The translations under genes were made by a program, and so were the position numbers. Positions 18,885 through 28,841 of a stretch of 64,000 nucleotides of DNA are shown in pieces. The notes under the pieces were generated by a model. It did no database searches. It was not told where the DNA came from and saw only the letters and a list, made by a program, of their open reading frames with translations. Location: NCBI RefSeq assembly GCF_900444995.1, contig NZ_UAPQ01000009.1, positions 62,001-126,000 on the forward strand, written 5' to 3'. The stretch comes from Actinomyces bovis (GTDB taxonomy: Bacteria; Actinomycetota; Actinomycetes; Actinomycetales; Actinomycetaceae). Every line of letters starts with the position of its first letter. Position 1 is the first letter of the stretch.

Positions 18885-18958
18885 GTGTTTGGCTCCGCTT
18901 CTGAGTGGATACTGCACGGGCCAGGTTATTGGCTCGCGGCGCTATACGTCGTCAGATT

Positions 18959-19534
18959 TTAGCGCGTCAGGCCTATCAGGCACTCGAGCTCATCCGTGGC
19001 ACGCGACACGGTGTCATTGACGACGACGTGGTCGAACTCGCTTTCAGCAGCCAGTTCTGTGCGGGCGGTGGCCAACCGACGCTGTTGTTCTGCCGCGTTC
19101 TCCGTGCCTCGCCCTTGTAGACGCTTGACGAGTTCCTCCCAGCTGGGTGGGGCAATGAAGATCAACTGGGCCGCAGGCATGGAACGGCGGACCTGGCGAG
19201 CCCCGTCCAAATCGATCTCCAGCACCGCGGGTTTGCCGGCGGCCAGGCATTCCTCCACCGGGCGGCGAGGCGTGCCGTAGCGGTGGGAACCGTGCACTAG
19301 AGCCCCCTCGAGCATCTGCCCCTCAGCCACCAGCTGGTCGAACTGCTGCTCTGTGACAAAGTGGTAGTGCACGCCGTCTACCTCACCCGGACGCGGTGCC
19401 CGGGTGGTGGCGGAGATAGAAACAAAGAGACCGGGGTGGCGGCGCCGCAGCTCTGCAACGAGTGTGCCCTTGCCGACGGCGGTCGGGCCAGCAATAACGG
19501 TCAGACGGGGGCAGGGATGGACTGGGGAGGTCAT
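18959..19534 (-). CDS. gmk: Guanylate kinase
   Basis: Phosphorylates GMP to GDP. P-loop AGPTAVGKGTL, the GMP-binding segment SATTRAPRPGEVDGVHYHFV and the lid region are present, about 191 residues from the ATG at 19534. A GTG at 19588, overlapping the stop codon of the upstream lipoprotein gene, would add 18 residues; the shorter form fits the family better. In most actinobacteria the gene before gmk is mihF; here it is a rhodanese lipoprotein. Confidence 0.93.
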   Translation of the reverse strand: MTSPVHPCPRLTVIAGPTAVGKGTLVAELRRRHPGLFVSISATTRAPRPGEVDGVHYHFVTEQQFDQLVAEGQMLEGALVHGSHRYGTPRRPVEECLAAGKPAVLEIDLDGARQVRRSMPAAQLIFIAPPSWEELVKRLQGRGTENAAEQQRRLATARTELAAESEFDHVVVNDTVSRATDELECLIGLTR

Positions 19535-19587
19535 GGTGGCATGATGCCGTACCTGCGTCAGTGCTTCATTACCCTTCACTGAAACCA

Positions 19588-20004
19588 CTACTTAACCACC
19601 GAAAGACCGAGCTTTTTGGCTGCTTCCTGCATGCCGCCAGCGTCTTGCACGTCTGTGAAGCCTAGGGCCTGCATGCGCTCCACGGCCTTGGCCGAGCGGT
19701 TGCCAGAGCGGCAGTACACGGTGTAGCGCTTGGACTTGTCCAGGCTGCCGATCTGCTGGTCAAAGTCACTGCTTTTGACGTCGTAATTCTGCGCCCCTTC
19801 CAGGTGACCTCCCCCAAACTCCGCCTCCGTGCGCACATCCAGCACGATGCCGTGGTCTGCAGGGGTACTTCCCTTCGGGGTGGAGGCTTCACTGCTCTTC
19901 GCTCCCTTGCTGTCACTGCCGCTGCCACAGGCGCTTAGCGCCAATAGCGGCAAGGCGGGCAGGGCAAAGTTAAGCAAGGTGCGGCGACTGGGAGTGGCTG
20001 GCAT
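19588..20004 (-). CDS. Rhodanese-domain lipoprotein
   Basis: A 138-residue exported protein. The N-terminus has a twin-arginine-like SRRTLLNFALPAL and a lipobox LSAC, with Cys26 as the lipid anchor. After a short Ser/Lys-rich linker comes a single rhodanese domain with DVRTEAEFGGGHLEGA and the active-site loop YCRSGNRS (Cys98). Extracellular single-domain rhodaneses may act in sulfur transfer or thiol redox; the substrate is unknown. It lies between pyrF and gmk and its stop abuts a possible gmk GTG start. Confidence 0.85.
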   Translation of the reverse strand: MPATPSRRTLLNFALPALPLLALSACGSGSDSKGAKSSEASTPKGSTPADHGIVLDVRTEAEFGGGHLEGAQNYDVKSSDFDQQIGSLDKSKRYTVYCRSGNRSAKAVERMQALGFTDVQDAGGMQEAAKKLGLSVVK

Positions 20005-20059
20005 GCTTCGGCTCCTAGGTGTCTGGGTTTGGGGTTGTGCGGGTGGCTATGGCCTGAGG

Positions 20060-20944
20060 TTAGTCCCGCAATGCGGCAGTTGCTTCCAAGGTGGCCTGGT
20101 CTGCCGCAGCGCGTAGTTCGGCTAGCTGTGGTCCGGCACGCAGGACACCTCGGGAGGTGGAGGCCAATACATTGCGGCGGGCGGCACCAAAGACCGCTTG
20201 TAGCTCAGCGGCGCCAGCTCCCTGGGCGCCGACGCCGGGAGCCAGCAAAGGCGCATTCGCCTCAGCCAGATCAATACCTAGGCGCGCTACGGCGTCGCCT
20301 GTGGTGGCCCCCACCACCAGCCCAACGCTGCCTAGCACCCCGGAAGCACGGGCGGCAGAGTTGAGTTCCGCCACGCCCTCCACAATATTGCGGGCCACAG
20401 CCTCACCGTTTACAGCAGCGGCATGTTGAACCTGTGGTCCCTCAGGATTTGAGGTTAGAGCCAGTACAAAGACGCCACGTTGCTGAGCGGCAGCTAGCTC
20501 CAAGGCAGGACTGAGTGAGCCCAGGCCCAGGTAGGGCGAAACCGTAATGGCATCTGCTGCCAGCAAGGAGGTGTCATCCAGATAAGCTTGGGCGTAGCCA
20601 CCCATGGTGGAGCCGATGTCACCCCGCTTAACATCCAGCACGCTCAAGGTGCCGGCTTCGCGCAACGCTGCCAGTGTCTCTTCCAACACCGCTACCCCGG
20701 CGCTGCCGTGGCGTTCGAAGAAAGCCGACTGTGGTTTCACGGCAGCTACATGCCCAGTCACGGCCTCCACTACCCGCAGTGAAAAGTCTCGCAGTCCCCG
20801 AGGCGTATCCGGCAGACCCCAGGCCGCCAGCAGAGCGGCATGCGGGTCTATGCCCACGCACAGTGGCCCGCACTCGTCCATTGCCGCAGCCAAACGGGCC
20901 CCGAATGGCAGGCGCCCAGGGAAGTCTTGGTCCAATGAGTTCAT
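20060..20944 (-). CDS. pyrF: Orotidine 5'-phosphate decarboxylase (type 2)
   Basis: Last step of UMP synthesis. 294 residues; motifs [12 protein letters not shown] and [19 protein letters not shown] identify the type 2 (mycobacterial) subfamily. The ATG at 20944 overlaps the carB stop as ATGA and is preferred to a TTG two codons upstream. Translational coupling to carB means the upstream carB frameshift could also lower PyrF output if ribosomes stop early. Confidence 0.94.
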   Translation of the reverse strand: MNSLDQDFPGRLPFGARLAAAMDECGPLCVGIDPHAALLAAWGLPDTPRGLRDFSLRVVEAVTGHVAAVKPQSAFFERHGSAGVAVLEETLAALREAGTLSVLDVKRGDIGSTMGGYAQAYLDDTSLLAADAITVSPYLGLGSLSPALELAAAQQRGVFVLALTSNPEGPQVQHAAAVNGEAVARNIVEGVAELNSAARASGVLGSVGLVVGATTGDAVARLGIDLAEANAPLLAPGVGAQGAGAAELQAVFGAARRNVLASTSRGVLRAGPQLAELRAAADQATLEATAALRD

Positions 20945-23900
20945 GCCCAAACCTCCTCGCGTCGCTCGGCAGAGCGCCGGGCACTGCGCTCAGCATCGTG
21001 CTCCTGCAGGCTTTTCACAGTGAAAGGACCTCGCAGCTGTGCTTCCAGCGCCTGCACCGCGGCTTGCAACTGCTGCACGGTGGTGATGATGGGCCGGTTG
21101 GCGCTGGTGGTGGCAGCCCGGATGGAGTAGCCGTCTGCGCGAGCCCCCTGGCCCTTGGGGGTGTTGATCACCATGTCGATCATGCCTGACTCAATGAGCT
21201 GCACAATCGTGGGCTCTCCTGCGGCGCCCTGCCCCTGAGAAACCTTGCGGACAACCGTGGCGGGGATGCCGTTACGGCGTAGCACCTGGGCGGTGCCGGT
21301 GGTGGCCAAGACCTGGAAACCCAACTCGGCCAAACGAGCCACCGGCATGATGACCTGCCGCTTGTCGCGGTCAGCCACAGAAACGAACACCGTCCCCTCA
21401 GGCGGCAGTCCTCCGTAAGCTCCAGTTTGGGATTTGGCGAAGGCACGCGGGAAGTCGATGTCGTAGCCCATGACCTCGCCGGTAGAGCGCATCTCGGGGC
21501 CGAGCACAGTGTCCACCACCTTGCCCTCAGGGGTGCGGAAGCGTCTAAAGGGCAGCACTGCCTCTTTGACCGCGATGGCGTCAAGCGGGTCAGTGAGCCC
21601 GGCATCGTAGGCAGGTAGATGCCCTGAGGCGCGCAGCGAAGCGATACTTTCCCCTGCCATGAGCAAGGCCGCGGTCTTGGCCAGCTGTACACCGGTGGCT
21701 TTTGACACGAAGGGCACGGTGCGACTGGCGCGGGGATTAGCTTCGATGACGTAGAGCGTGTCGCTCATCAGGGCGAACTGGATATTGAGCAGCCCCCGTA
21801 CACCTACGCCCTTTGCGATGGCTTCGGTAGAACGGCGAATGCGAGCTATCTCCGCGTCGGAGAGAGTCATGGGAGGCAGCACGCAGGCGGAGTCGCCGGA
21901 GTGGATGCCGGCCTCTTCAATATGCTCCATGACGCCGCCGAGGAAGAGCTCAGTGCCGTCGTAGAGGGCGTCGACGTCGATCTCAATGGCGTCATCCAGG
22001 AAGCGATCCACGAGCAGTGGGCCGTTGGCGTAGGCTCCGCCCGCCTCCTGCCCAGCACGGCGCAGGTAGTCAACCAGACCGGCCTCGTCGTAGACGATCT
22101 CCATACCGCGCCCACCCAACACGTAGCTGGGACGCACCAACACGGGGAAGCCGATATCGCCAGCCACAGCGAGCGCCTGTTCATCGCTGCGGGCGGTGCC
22201 ATGAGCTGGGGCGGGCAGGCCCGCGTGTTCCAGCACCACGCCGAAGGCCTGACGGTCCTCTGCAGCGTCGATGGCTTCTGGAGTGGTGCCTAAAATCGGC
22301 ACGCCCGCGGCTTTTAGTCGGGCGGCAAGACTCAAGGGGGTCTGCCCACCTAGCTGGATCACCAAGCCAGCCACGGGACCAGCTGCTTTCTCCGCCTCGT
22401 AGACCTCCATGACGTCCTCGAAGGTGAGGGGCTCGAAGTAGAGGCGGTCAGAGACGTCATAGTCGGTGGAGACAGTCTCCGGGTTGCAGTTGACCATGAC
22501 GGTCTCGTAGCGCTCCGCCAGGGCCATGGTGGCGTGCACACAGGAGTAGTCGAACTCAATGCCTTGGCCGATGCGATTGGGCCCAGAACCCAGGATTATC
22601 ACGGCCTCGCGCTGCCGTGGCGCTACCTCGGTTTCCAGGTCGTAGGTGGAATACAGGTAGGGGGTTCTGGCGGCAAACTCGGCGGCGCAGGTGTCTACGG
22701 TCTTGTAGACCGGCCGAAGCCCGTAAGCGTGACGGAGCTCGCGCACAGTGTCCTCACTCAGGCCACGCAGAGCGGCAAGCTGCTGGTCAGAGAAGCCGTG
22801 GCGCTTGGCTTCCACCAGCACGCTGGCAGTTAATGCCGGGGCATTTCTGACAGCCTGAGAGGTCTCCTCCAACAGCAGCATCTGGTCCAAAAACCAGGGG
22901 TCAATTTGCGTGGCCATGAAGAGCTGTTCCACGGTGGCTCCGCCTCGTATGGCCTGCTGGAGGTCCAACAGGCGGTGCTCTGTGGGCACCTGCAAAGACT
23001 CGATTAGTTCAGGCAGTTCCTTAGCTGTGGGAGCCGGACCATCCCAGTGGAATCCGGTGCCCTGCTTGTCGATGGAGCGCAGGGCTTTCTGCAAGGCCTC
23101 AGTGAAATTGCGGCCGATCGCCATGGCCTCCCCCACGGACTTCATGGTGGTGGTCAGCTTTGGATCAGCGCCACGGAACTTCTCAAAGGCAAAGCGTGGA
23201 ACCTTAACCACCACGTAGTCCAAAGTGGGTTCGAAGGAGGCTGGGGTGGATCCGGTGATGTCATTGGGGATCTCATCCAAGGTGTAGCCAACGGCCAGGC
23301 GGGCGGCAATCTTGGCGATTGGGAAACCCGTGGCCTTGGAGGCTAGGGCGGAAGAACGCGAGACGCGCGGGTTCATCTCGATGACGATCACGCGGCCTGT
23401 GCTGGGGTCTACCGCGAACTGAATATTGCAGCCACCAGTATCCACACCGACCTCACGGATAACAGCAATGCCAATGTCTCGCAGGCGCTGCAGCTCACGG
23501 TCGGTCAAGGTCAGGGCGGGGGCCACCGTGATGGAGTCGCCGGTGTGCACGCCCACGGGGTCCAGGTTCTCAATTGAGCAGACGACGACGCAGTTGTCCG
23601 CCTGGTCTCGCATGAGTTCGAGTTCGTATTCTTTCCACCTCTAGGAGGACCTCGGTGCTGCGGGAGGCCGCCAAACCTTGCCCAGCGATGCGCTCTAGGT
23701 CCTCGGCGTTATAGGCGACCCCGGAGCCCAGGCCACCCATGGTGAAGGAGGGACGCACGACGACGGGATACCCGCCCAGGGCTTCCACTCCAGCGTGACA
23801 CTCAGCCATAGTGTGGGCGATGACGCTGCGGGCCACTTCAGCGCCACAGCGTTCGACTACCCGTTTGAACTCGTCACGATCCTCTCCAGCATTGATGGCC

Positions 23901-24262
23901 TGAGCACTGGCCCCAATGAGCTCCACACCGTACTTTTTCAGCACACCGGACTCGGACAGGCTCATGGCGGCATTGAGCGCCGTCTGCCCGCCCAGGGTGG
24001 GCAGGAGGGCGTCAGGCCGTTCCTTGGCGATAATGGAGGTGAGCACTTCGGTGCTGATGGGCTCCACGTAGGTGGCATCAGCTATGCCGGGGTCGGTCAT
24101 GATGGTGGCCGGGTTGGAATTGACCAGGATGACGCGGATTCCCTCCGCCTTTAGGACACGGCAGGCCTGGGTGCCGGAGTAATCGAATTCGCAGGCTTGG
24201 CCGATGACTATGGGGCCGGAGCCAATTACCAGAACAGAGGAGATGTCGGTGCGGCGTGGCAT
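20941..24262 (-). pseudogene. carB: Carbamoyl-phosphate synthase large subunit, frameshifted by a net 14-nt deletion
   Basis: The two halves of one ~1110-residue carB lie in different frames. The N-terminal part (24262 to about 23639) reads normally up to STEVLLE (codon 208) with [19 protein letters not shown] and the ATP-grasp loop [11 protein letters not shown]. The expected continuation, roughly ESxxGWKEYELE, is missing 14 of 15 nt: after GAG (23641-23639) comes one G (23638) and then TGG AAA GAA TAC GAA CTC, with [18 protein letters not shown] following in the other frame to the normal C-terminus (second ATP-grasp and MGS-like allosteric domain). In frame the first half runs into a nonsense tail and stops near 23570. 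Either a real inactivating deletion or an assembly error. Overlaps carA (TGATG) and pyrF (ATGA). Confidence 0.9.
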
Positions 24263-25560
24263 CAGGCGGGCTCCTCACTGCTTGATTTGGTAGCAGAGGT
24301 ATTGACGTCGTGGGGTATTTGACTATTGCTGGCTCGCGCCCGCTCATGCATAAGCCGGATGAAGCGATCGAAGAGGTGCTCGGCGTCGTGAGGACCGGCG
24401 GAAGCCTCCGGGTGGTATTGGACCGAGAAGGCAGGCAGGTCCAGGGCCTCTAGGCCTTCCACAACCTGGTCATTCAGACCCACATGGCTTACGCGCACAC
24501 GCCCGTAGCGGCCGTTGTCGTAGGGGGCGGTGGAGTCCTCCCCCACGGGCGCATCCACAGCGAAGCCGTGGTTGTGGGCGGTTATCTCCACCTTGCCGGA
24601 GCGCCGATCCAGAACGGGCTGGTTGACGCCACGGTGCCCGTAGGCCAGCTTGTAGGTGCCGTAGCCCAGGGCCCGCCCGAAGAGCTGATTTCCCAGGCAG
24701 ATCCCAAAGAAGGGCAGCCCTGCGTCCAAGATGCCGCGCAGCAGTGCCACCTCGGCGTCCGCGGTGCCGGGGTCTCCCGGGCCGTTGGAGAAAAGCACGC
24801 CGTCGGGCCTAAGAGCCAGCAGTTCAGGCAGGGTGGTGGACTGCGGCAGAACGTGCACGCGCACACCGCGTTCCGCTAGCTGCCAGGGAGTGCGTGACTT
24901 AATGCCCAGGTCAATTGCGGCCACCACCGCCACGGGCTCCTTACCAGCGTGCTCACCGGAGGGCTCCACCACATAGGCGGCGGAGGTGGTGACCTCGGCA
25001 GCTAGGGCCTGTCCAGCCATCTTGGGCGCGGAGCGCACAGCGTCCAGGCAGATATCGATAGCTGCCTGACTGGGAGCTTGGCGGGGTTCGGTGGACACCC
25101 CTGCGGGCAGGGCATCACCGGAGAAGATGCCTGCACGCATGGCGCCGCGCTCACGTAGGTGGCGGGTTAGGGCGCGCGTGTCTACTCCGCAGATGCCCAC
25201 CACGCCAGCCTCACGCAGCTCGTCTTCCAATTCGCGGCGGGCACGCCAGTTGGAGGCGCGGCGGGCCGGGTCACGGACCACATATCCGGCCACCCAGATG
25301 CGTTCGGACTCGGGGTCCTCATCATTCACGCCAGTGTTGCCGATATGTGGCGCCGTCATGACCACGATCTGCCGGTGGTAGGAGGGATCTGTGAGGGTCT
25401 CCTGGTAGCCGGTCATGCCGGTGTTGAAGACGATTTCGGCTAAAGTCCGCCCGGTGGCCCCGTAGGCGCGTCCCACTAGGGTGTAGCCGTCTTCAAGGAC
25501 CAGCAGGGCGGGGGCGCGTTCCCCAGCGTTGGGCTGAGCGATGGGTATAGGAGTGCTCAT
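24262..25560 (-). CDS. carA: Carbamoyl-phosphate synthase small (glutaminase) subunit
   Basis: A 432-residue class I glutamine amidotransferase subunit that supplies ammonia to CarB for carbamoyl phosphate, used in pyrimidine and arginine synthesis. N-terminal CarA domain ([31 protein letters not shown]) and C-terminal glutaminase with the nucleophile in [12 protein letters not shown] and the His/Glu pair in [13 protein letters not shown]. It overlaps pyrC by 4 nt and carB by 1 nt. Intact, unlike its partner carB. Confidence 0.95.
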   Translation of the reverse strand: MSTPIPIAQPNAGERAPALLVLEDGYTLVGRAYGATGRTLAEIVFNTGMTGYQETLTDPSYHRQIVVMTAPHIGNTGVNDEDPESERIWVAGYVVRDPARRASNWRARRELEDELREAGVVGICGVDTRALTRHLRERGAMRAGIFSGDALPAGVSTEPRQAPSQAAIDICLDAVRSAPKMAGQALAAEVTTSAAYVVEPSGEHAGKEPVAVVAAIDLGIKSRTPWQLAERGVRVHVLPQSTTLPELLALRPDGVLFSNGPGDPGTADAEVALLRGILDAGLPFFGICLGNQLFGRALGYGTYKLAYGHRGVNQPVLDRRSGKVEITAHNHGFAVDAPVGEDSTAPYDNGRYGRVRVSHVGLNDQVVEGLEALDLPAFSVQYHPEASAGPHDAEHLFDRFIRLMHERARASNSQIPHDVNTSATKSSSEEPA

Positions 25561-26879
25561 GCCTTCGCCCGCAGGCCGTCACTGACGGGCTGGCCGCCTA
25601 GCACGGTGGGGCGCCCGTGGAGGAAGGTCGCCATGACCTGTCCGGGCAGCTCCATCCCGGCGTACGGGGTGTTAGCGGAGCGAGTCCATTGGGCGCGCGG
25701 GTCCACGATCCGACGCACGGTGGGGTCAACGGCGGTGAGGTTGGCGGGTTCCCCAACGGCGATGGGGCGGCCTTGGTCGGTGATGCGGCCAATATGTGCG
25801 GGCGTCTCAGAGAGCACCCGCGCAACGCCGCGCCAGTCGAGGAGGCCAGGCTCCACCATGGTCTGGATGATTACGGATAGGGCGGTCTCCAGACCGGTCA
25901 TGCCGAAGGCCCCGGCCTGCCATTCACAGTCCTTGTCCTCCAAGGGGTGGGGGGCGTGGTCGGTGCCGACGACGTCGATAGTCCCATCGGCTAGGGCTGC
26001 GCGGAGAGCATCAACATCCGCCTGGGTGCGCAGGGGCGGGTTGACCTTGTAGATGGGCGAGTAGCTGCGGGCCAGCTCATCGGTCAGCAGCAGGTGATGG
26101 GGCGTGGCCTCAGCGGTGACGTTAATCCCGCGAGCTTTGGCCCAGCGGATGATGTCCACACTGCCGGCGGTGGACAGGTGGCATACGTGCAGGCGGGAAC
26201 CTACGTGCTCCGCTAGGAGCACGTCCCGAGCGATGATTGACTCCTCGGCTACGGCGGGCCAGCCGCGCAGACCCAATTCAGCAGAGACGCGGCCCTCATG
26301 CATCTGAGATCCCTCGGTGAGGCGCGGTTCCTGGGAGTGCTGGGCGATTACGCCGTCGAAGGCCTTGACGTACTCCAAGGCACGGCGCATGAGCACCGGG
26401 TCGGAGACGCATTTGCCGTCGTCGGAGAAGACGCGCACCTGAGCTGCCGAGTCCGCCATAGCGCCCATTTGGGACAGATGCTTACCTTCAAGGTTCTCGG
26501 AGACGGCCCCGATGGGGTGCACATCCACCCAGCCGGCTTCGCGGCCCAGGCGTAGAACCTGCTCCACGACTCCAGCATTGTCCTGCACCGGAGTGGTGTT
26601 AGCCATGGCAAAGACGGCGGTGTAGCCACCAACGGCGGCTGCGCGCGTGCCGGTGTAGACGGTCTCCGCACTCTCCTGACCGGGCTGGCGCAGATGGGTG
26701 TGAATGTCCACCAGGCCTGGCAGCAGCACGAGACCAGCGAGCTCATCGTGGCGAATGGTGTCTGCGGGGGCCTGGGCGGCTGCATCTGTGCCCAGGGCAG
26801 CAATCTTGCCGTCTACGACGAGCACATCGGTGGGTTCTTCCCCGTAGGGGCGGACGGCGGGCAAGAGGTGAGAGGTCAT
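25557..26879 (-). CDS. pyrC: Dihydroorotase
   Basis: A 440-residue type I amidohydrolase that cyclises carbamoyl aspartate to dihydroorotate. Metal-binding [22 protein letters not shown], the HxCH motif LHVCHLSTA and GTDHAPHP are present. Overlaps pyrB upstream and carA downstream by 4 nt each (ATGA), so the operon is translated as a coupled chain. Confidence 0.95.
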   Translation of the reverse strand: MTSHLLPAVRPYGEEPTDVLVVDGKIAALGTDAAAQAPADTIRHDELAGLVLLPGLVDIHTHLRQPGQESAETVYTGTRAAAVGGYTAVFAMANTTPVQDNAGVVEQVLRLGREAGWVDVHPIGAVSENLEGKHLSQMGAMADSAAQVRVFSDDGKCVSDPVLMRRALEYVKAFDGVIAQHSQEPRLTEGSQMHEGRVSAELGLRGWPAVAEESIIARDVLLAEHVGSRLHVCHLSTAGSVDIIRWAKARGINVTAEATPHHLLLTDELARSYSPIYKVNPPLRTQADVDALRAALADGTIDVVGTDHAPHPLEDKDCEWQAGAFGMTGLETALSVIIQTMVEPGLLDWRGVARVLSETPAHIGRITDQGRPIAVGEPANLTAVDPTVRRIVDPRAQWTRSANTPYAGMELPGQVMATFLHGRPTVLGGQPVSDGLRAKA

Positions 26880-27880
26880 AGCTGGTTTCCTTCGTCAGCG
26901 AGGAGGAGGTAGAGGGCGGCCATGCGCACGGAGACTCCGTTGCCGACCTGCTCGACAATGCGGGAGCGTGGGTCGTCAGCGGCTGCGGCGCTGATTTCTA
27001 GACCGCGGTTCATGGGTCCGGGGTGCATGACAATGGCATGCTCGGGGATGGCAGCGCGGCGCACTGCACCTAGGCCATAGCGGCGGCTGTACTCGCCAGG
27101 GCTGGGGAAATAGCCGCCTCCTGCGGCACTCATGCGCTCACGCTGGACTCGCAGCATCATGACTGCGTCTGGCTCTACTTCTTTAAGAGCACGGTCCAGG
27201 TCGTAGGACACGGAGCAGGGCCAGTCCTCCATGCCGACGGGCAGGAGGGTGGGTGGGGCTACCAGCGTGACTTGGGCGCCGAGAGTAGTTAATAGGTCCA
27301 CATTTGAGCGGGCGACGCGGGAGTGGAGGATATCTCCCACGATTACCACGCGTGCACCGGCCAGGTCCTGGCCCTGGGCGGCGGGGCTACCATCGCCGCC
27401 GCGTTTGCTGCCGGTTTCGGGCCCGCCGGGGGTGTACCAGCGGCGCAGAGTCATGGCGTCTAAAAGGGACTGAGTGGGGTGTTGGTGAGTGCCATCACCG
27501 GCGTTGAGGACTGGCACGTCAATCCAGCCAGCGTGGGCCAAGAGGTGTGCTGCGCCATCAGCGCGGTGGCGGATGACGACGGCGTCGGCGCCCATGGCCA
27601 TGATGGTTTGGGCGGTGTCCTTGAGAGATTCACCTTTGGACACTGAGGAGCCCTTGGCGGAGAAGTTGATGACGTCGGCGCTCAGGCGCTTGGCCGCTGC
27701 CTCGAAAGACAGGCGGGTGCGAGTGGAGTCCTCAAAGAAGAGGTTTACGACGGTTTTGCCGCGCAGGGTGGGGAGTTTCTTGACGGCGTGGCGCTGAGTG
27801 GCGGCCATGGCCTCAGCGGTGTCCAGCACCATGACGGCCTCGTCGTGGCTCAGGTCTTTGGCAGAAAGCAGGTGTCTCAT
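26876..27880 (-). CDS. pyrB: Aspartate carbamoyltransferase catalytic subunit
   Basis: 334 residues. Carbamoyl-phosphate site [19 protein letters not shown], the loop [11 protein letters not shown] and HPTQSLLDA are seen; [12 protein letters not shown] is near the C-terminus. It joins carbamoyl phosphate and aspartate. No pyrI regulatory subunit gene is present, so control should be through PyrR. Overlaps pyrR by 4 nt. Confidence 0.95.
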   Translation of the reverse strand: MRHLLSAKDLSHDEAVMVLDTAEAMAATQRHAVKKLPTLRGKTVVNLFFEDSTRTRLSFEAAAKRLSADVINFSAKGSSVSKGESLKDTAQTIMAMGADAVVIRHRADGAAHLLAHAGWIDVPVLNAGDGTHQHPTQSLLDAMTLRRWYTPGGPETGSKRGGDGSPAAQGQDLAGARVVIVGDILHSRVARSNVDLLTTLGAQVTLVAPPTLLPVGMEDWPCSVSYDLDRALKEVEPDAVMMLRVQRERMSAAGGGYFPSPGEYSRRYGLGAVRRAAIPEHAIVMHPGPMNRGLEISAAAADDPRSRIVEQVGNGVSVRMAALYLLLADEGNQL

Positions 27881-28503
27881 CGGGTGGCCTCCTCGCTGCT
27901 GGCCTGGGTGGTGGGCGCCTCCACGATGCTGACGGAGTCGTCGGCAGCGCCTAATTCGGTTAGTGAGACAACGACTTTCTCACTGCGGGAGGTAGGCAGG
28001 TTCTTGCCTACGTAGTCGGCACGGATAGGCAACTCGCGGTGCCCCCGGTCTACCAGCACGGCCAGTTGGACGGTGGCGGCGCGGCCGATGGTGCCTAGGG
28101 CGTCCAGGGCAGCGCGGATGGTGCGCCCGGAGTACAGGACGTCGTCTACGAGCACCACGTTGCGGCCCTCAATGCTGCCTCCGGGAATCTGGGTGGGCTG
28201 GGGGACGCGGATGGGGTGGCGGCCCAGGTCATCGCGGAACATAGTGATGTCCAGCGTGCCGACTGGTACGTCTGGGGCTGGGATATTGGGGGCTCCAGCG
28301 GCACGAGCGTCATCTGCGGCGGCGATTGCCAGGGCCTTGGCTAGGCGTTGGGCTAGAGGGGCGCCAGCTGAGGGGATTCCGAGGAGGATGAGGTTATCGA
28401 CTCCTCGGTTGCGCTCGACGATCTCGTGCGCGATACGGAAGAGGGAGCGTGCAATCTCGGGTGCCCCGAGGATCCGCTTCCCAGTGGACTCTAATTTGGC
28501 CAC
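27877..28503 (-). CDS. pyrR: Pyrimidine operon regulator PyrR / uracil phosphoribosyltransferase
   Basis: A 208-residue phosphoribosyltransferase-fold RNA-binding regulator. The PRPP motif [19 protein letters not shown] and the conserved [12 protein letters not shown] and [19 protein letters not shown] blocks are present. In the presence of UMP it should bind the leader RNA and repress the operon. The start is GTG at 28503, preceded by a strong AAGGAGGT site. First gene of pyrR-pyrB-pyrC-carA-carB-pyrF. Confidence 0.94.
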   Translation of the reverse strand: MAKLESTGKRILGAPEIARSLFRIAHEIVERNRGVDNLILLGIPSAGAPLAQRLAKALAIAAADDARAAGAPNIPAPDVPVGTLDITMFRDDLGRHPIRVPQPTQIPGGSIEGRNVVLVDDVLYSGRTIRAALDALGTIGRAATVQLAVLVDRGHRELPIRADYVGKNLPTSRSEKVVVSLTELGAADDSVSIVEAPTTQASSEEATR

Positions 28504-28512
28504 AGTAAGTGG

Positions 28513-28540
28513 ACCTCCTTCCCCGCCTCACAGGACGGGC
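28513..28540 (-). promoter_or_regulatory. PyrR-binding RNA hairpin next to the pyrR ribosome binding site
   Basis: In the transcript, GTCCTGTGAGGC (28536-28525) matches the known PyrR-binding consensus (ARUCCNGNGAGGYU) at nearly all positions and lies in the loop of a hairpin closed by CCCG/CGGG. The Shine-Dalgarno AAGGAGGT (28520-28513) follows at once. In Mycobacterium smegmatis this layout is known to give PyrR-dependent translational repression rather than attenuation; the same is inferred here. Confidence 0.75.
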
Positions 28541-28841
28541 TTCAAGGATGTCTGACGGCCTGATAGTAGCGCATGCAAGGTGGTGCTTTGGCATCTGGCA
28601 GAGCTTCGGTCGGCTGACCTCGGGGATCCATGGCTAAGCGGCCAAGCTAAAAGCTGGGTCACCACCAGGCATATGGGGACTTGTGCCTGATCAGAAATCT
28701 ATCGCCGGTCGCAAAGCTCTGACATGATCGTTTTGGTCCTCTGCTGAAACTAGGGGCCGCAATCCCTGCGCAGGCATATTTCCGTGCCGCTCACTCTAGG
28801 GGCCGGCATGCCACTGTGCTTACACCAAGGAAGGCGAGAAT
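28541..28841. other. Divergent intergenic region between pyrR and the GH16 gene
   Basis: About 300 bp expected to hold the promoters of the pyr operon (minus) and of the GH16 gene (plus). I see no convincing paired -35/-10 boxes. A 10-bp direct repeat, CTAGGGGCCG, occurs at 28750-28759 and 28796-28805, upstream of the GH16 start. No tRNA or ORF is visible. Confidence 0.4.

Noticed and set aside
23570-23645. Two separate genes for a split carbamoyl-phosphate synthase large subunit
   Set aside because: The break falls inside a conserved block, the first part ends in a nonsense tail overlapping the second, and the second has no ribosome site; a frameshift explains it better.
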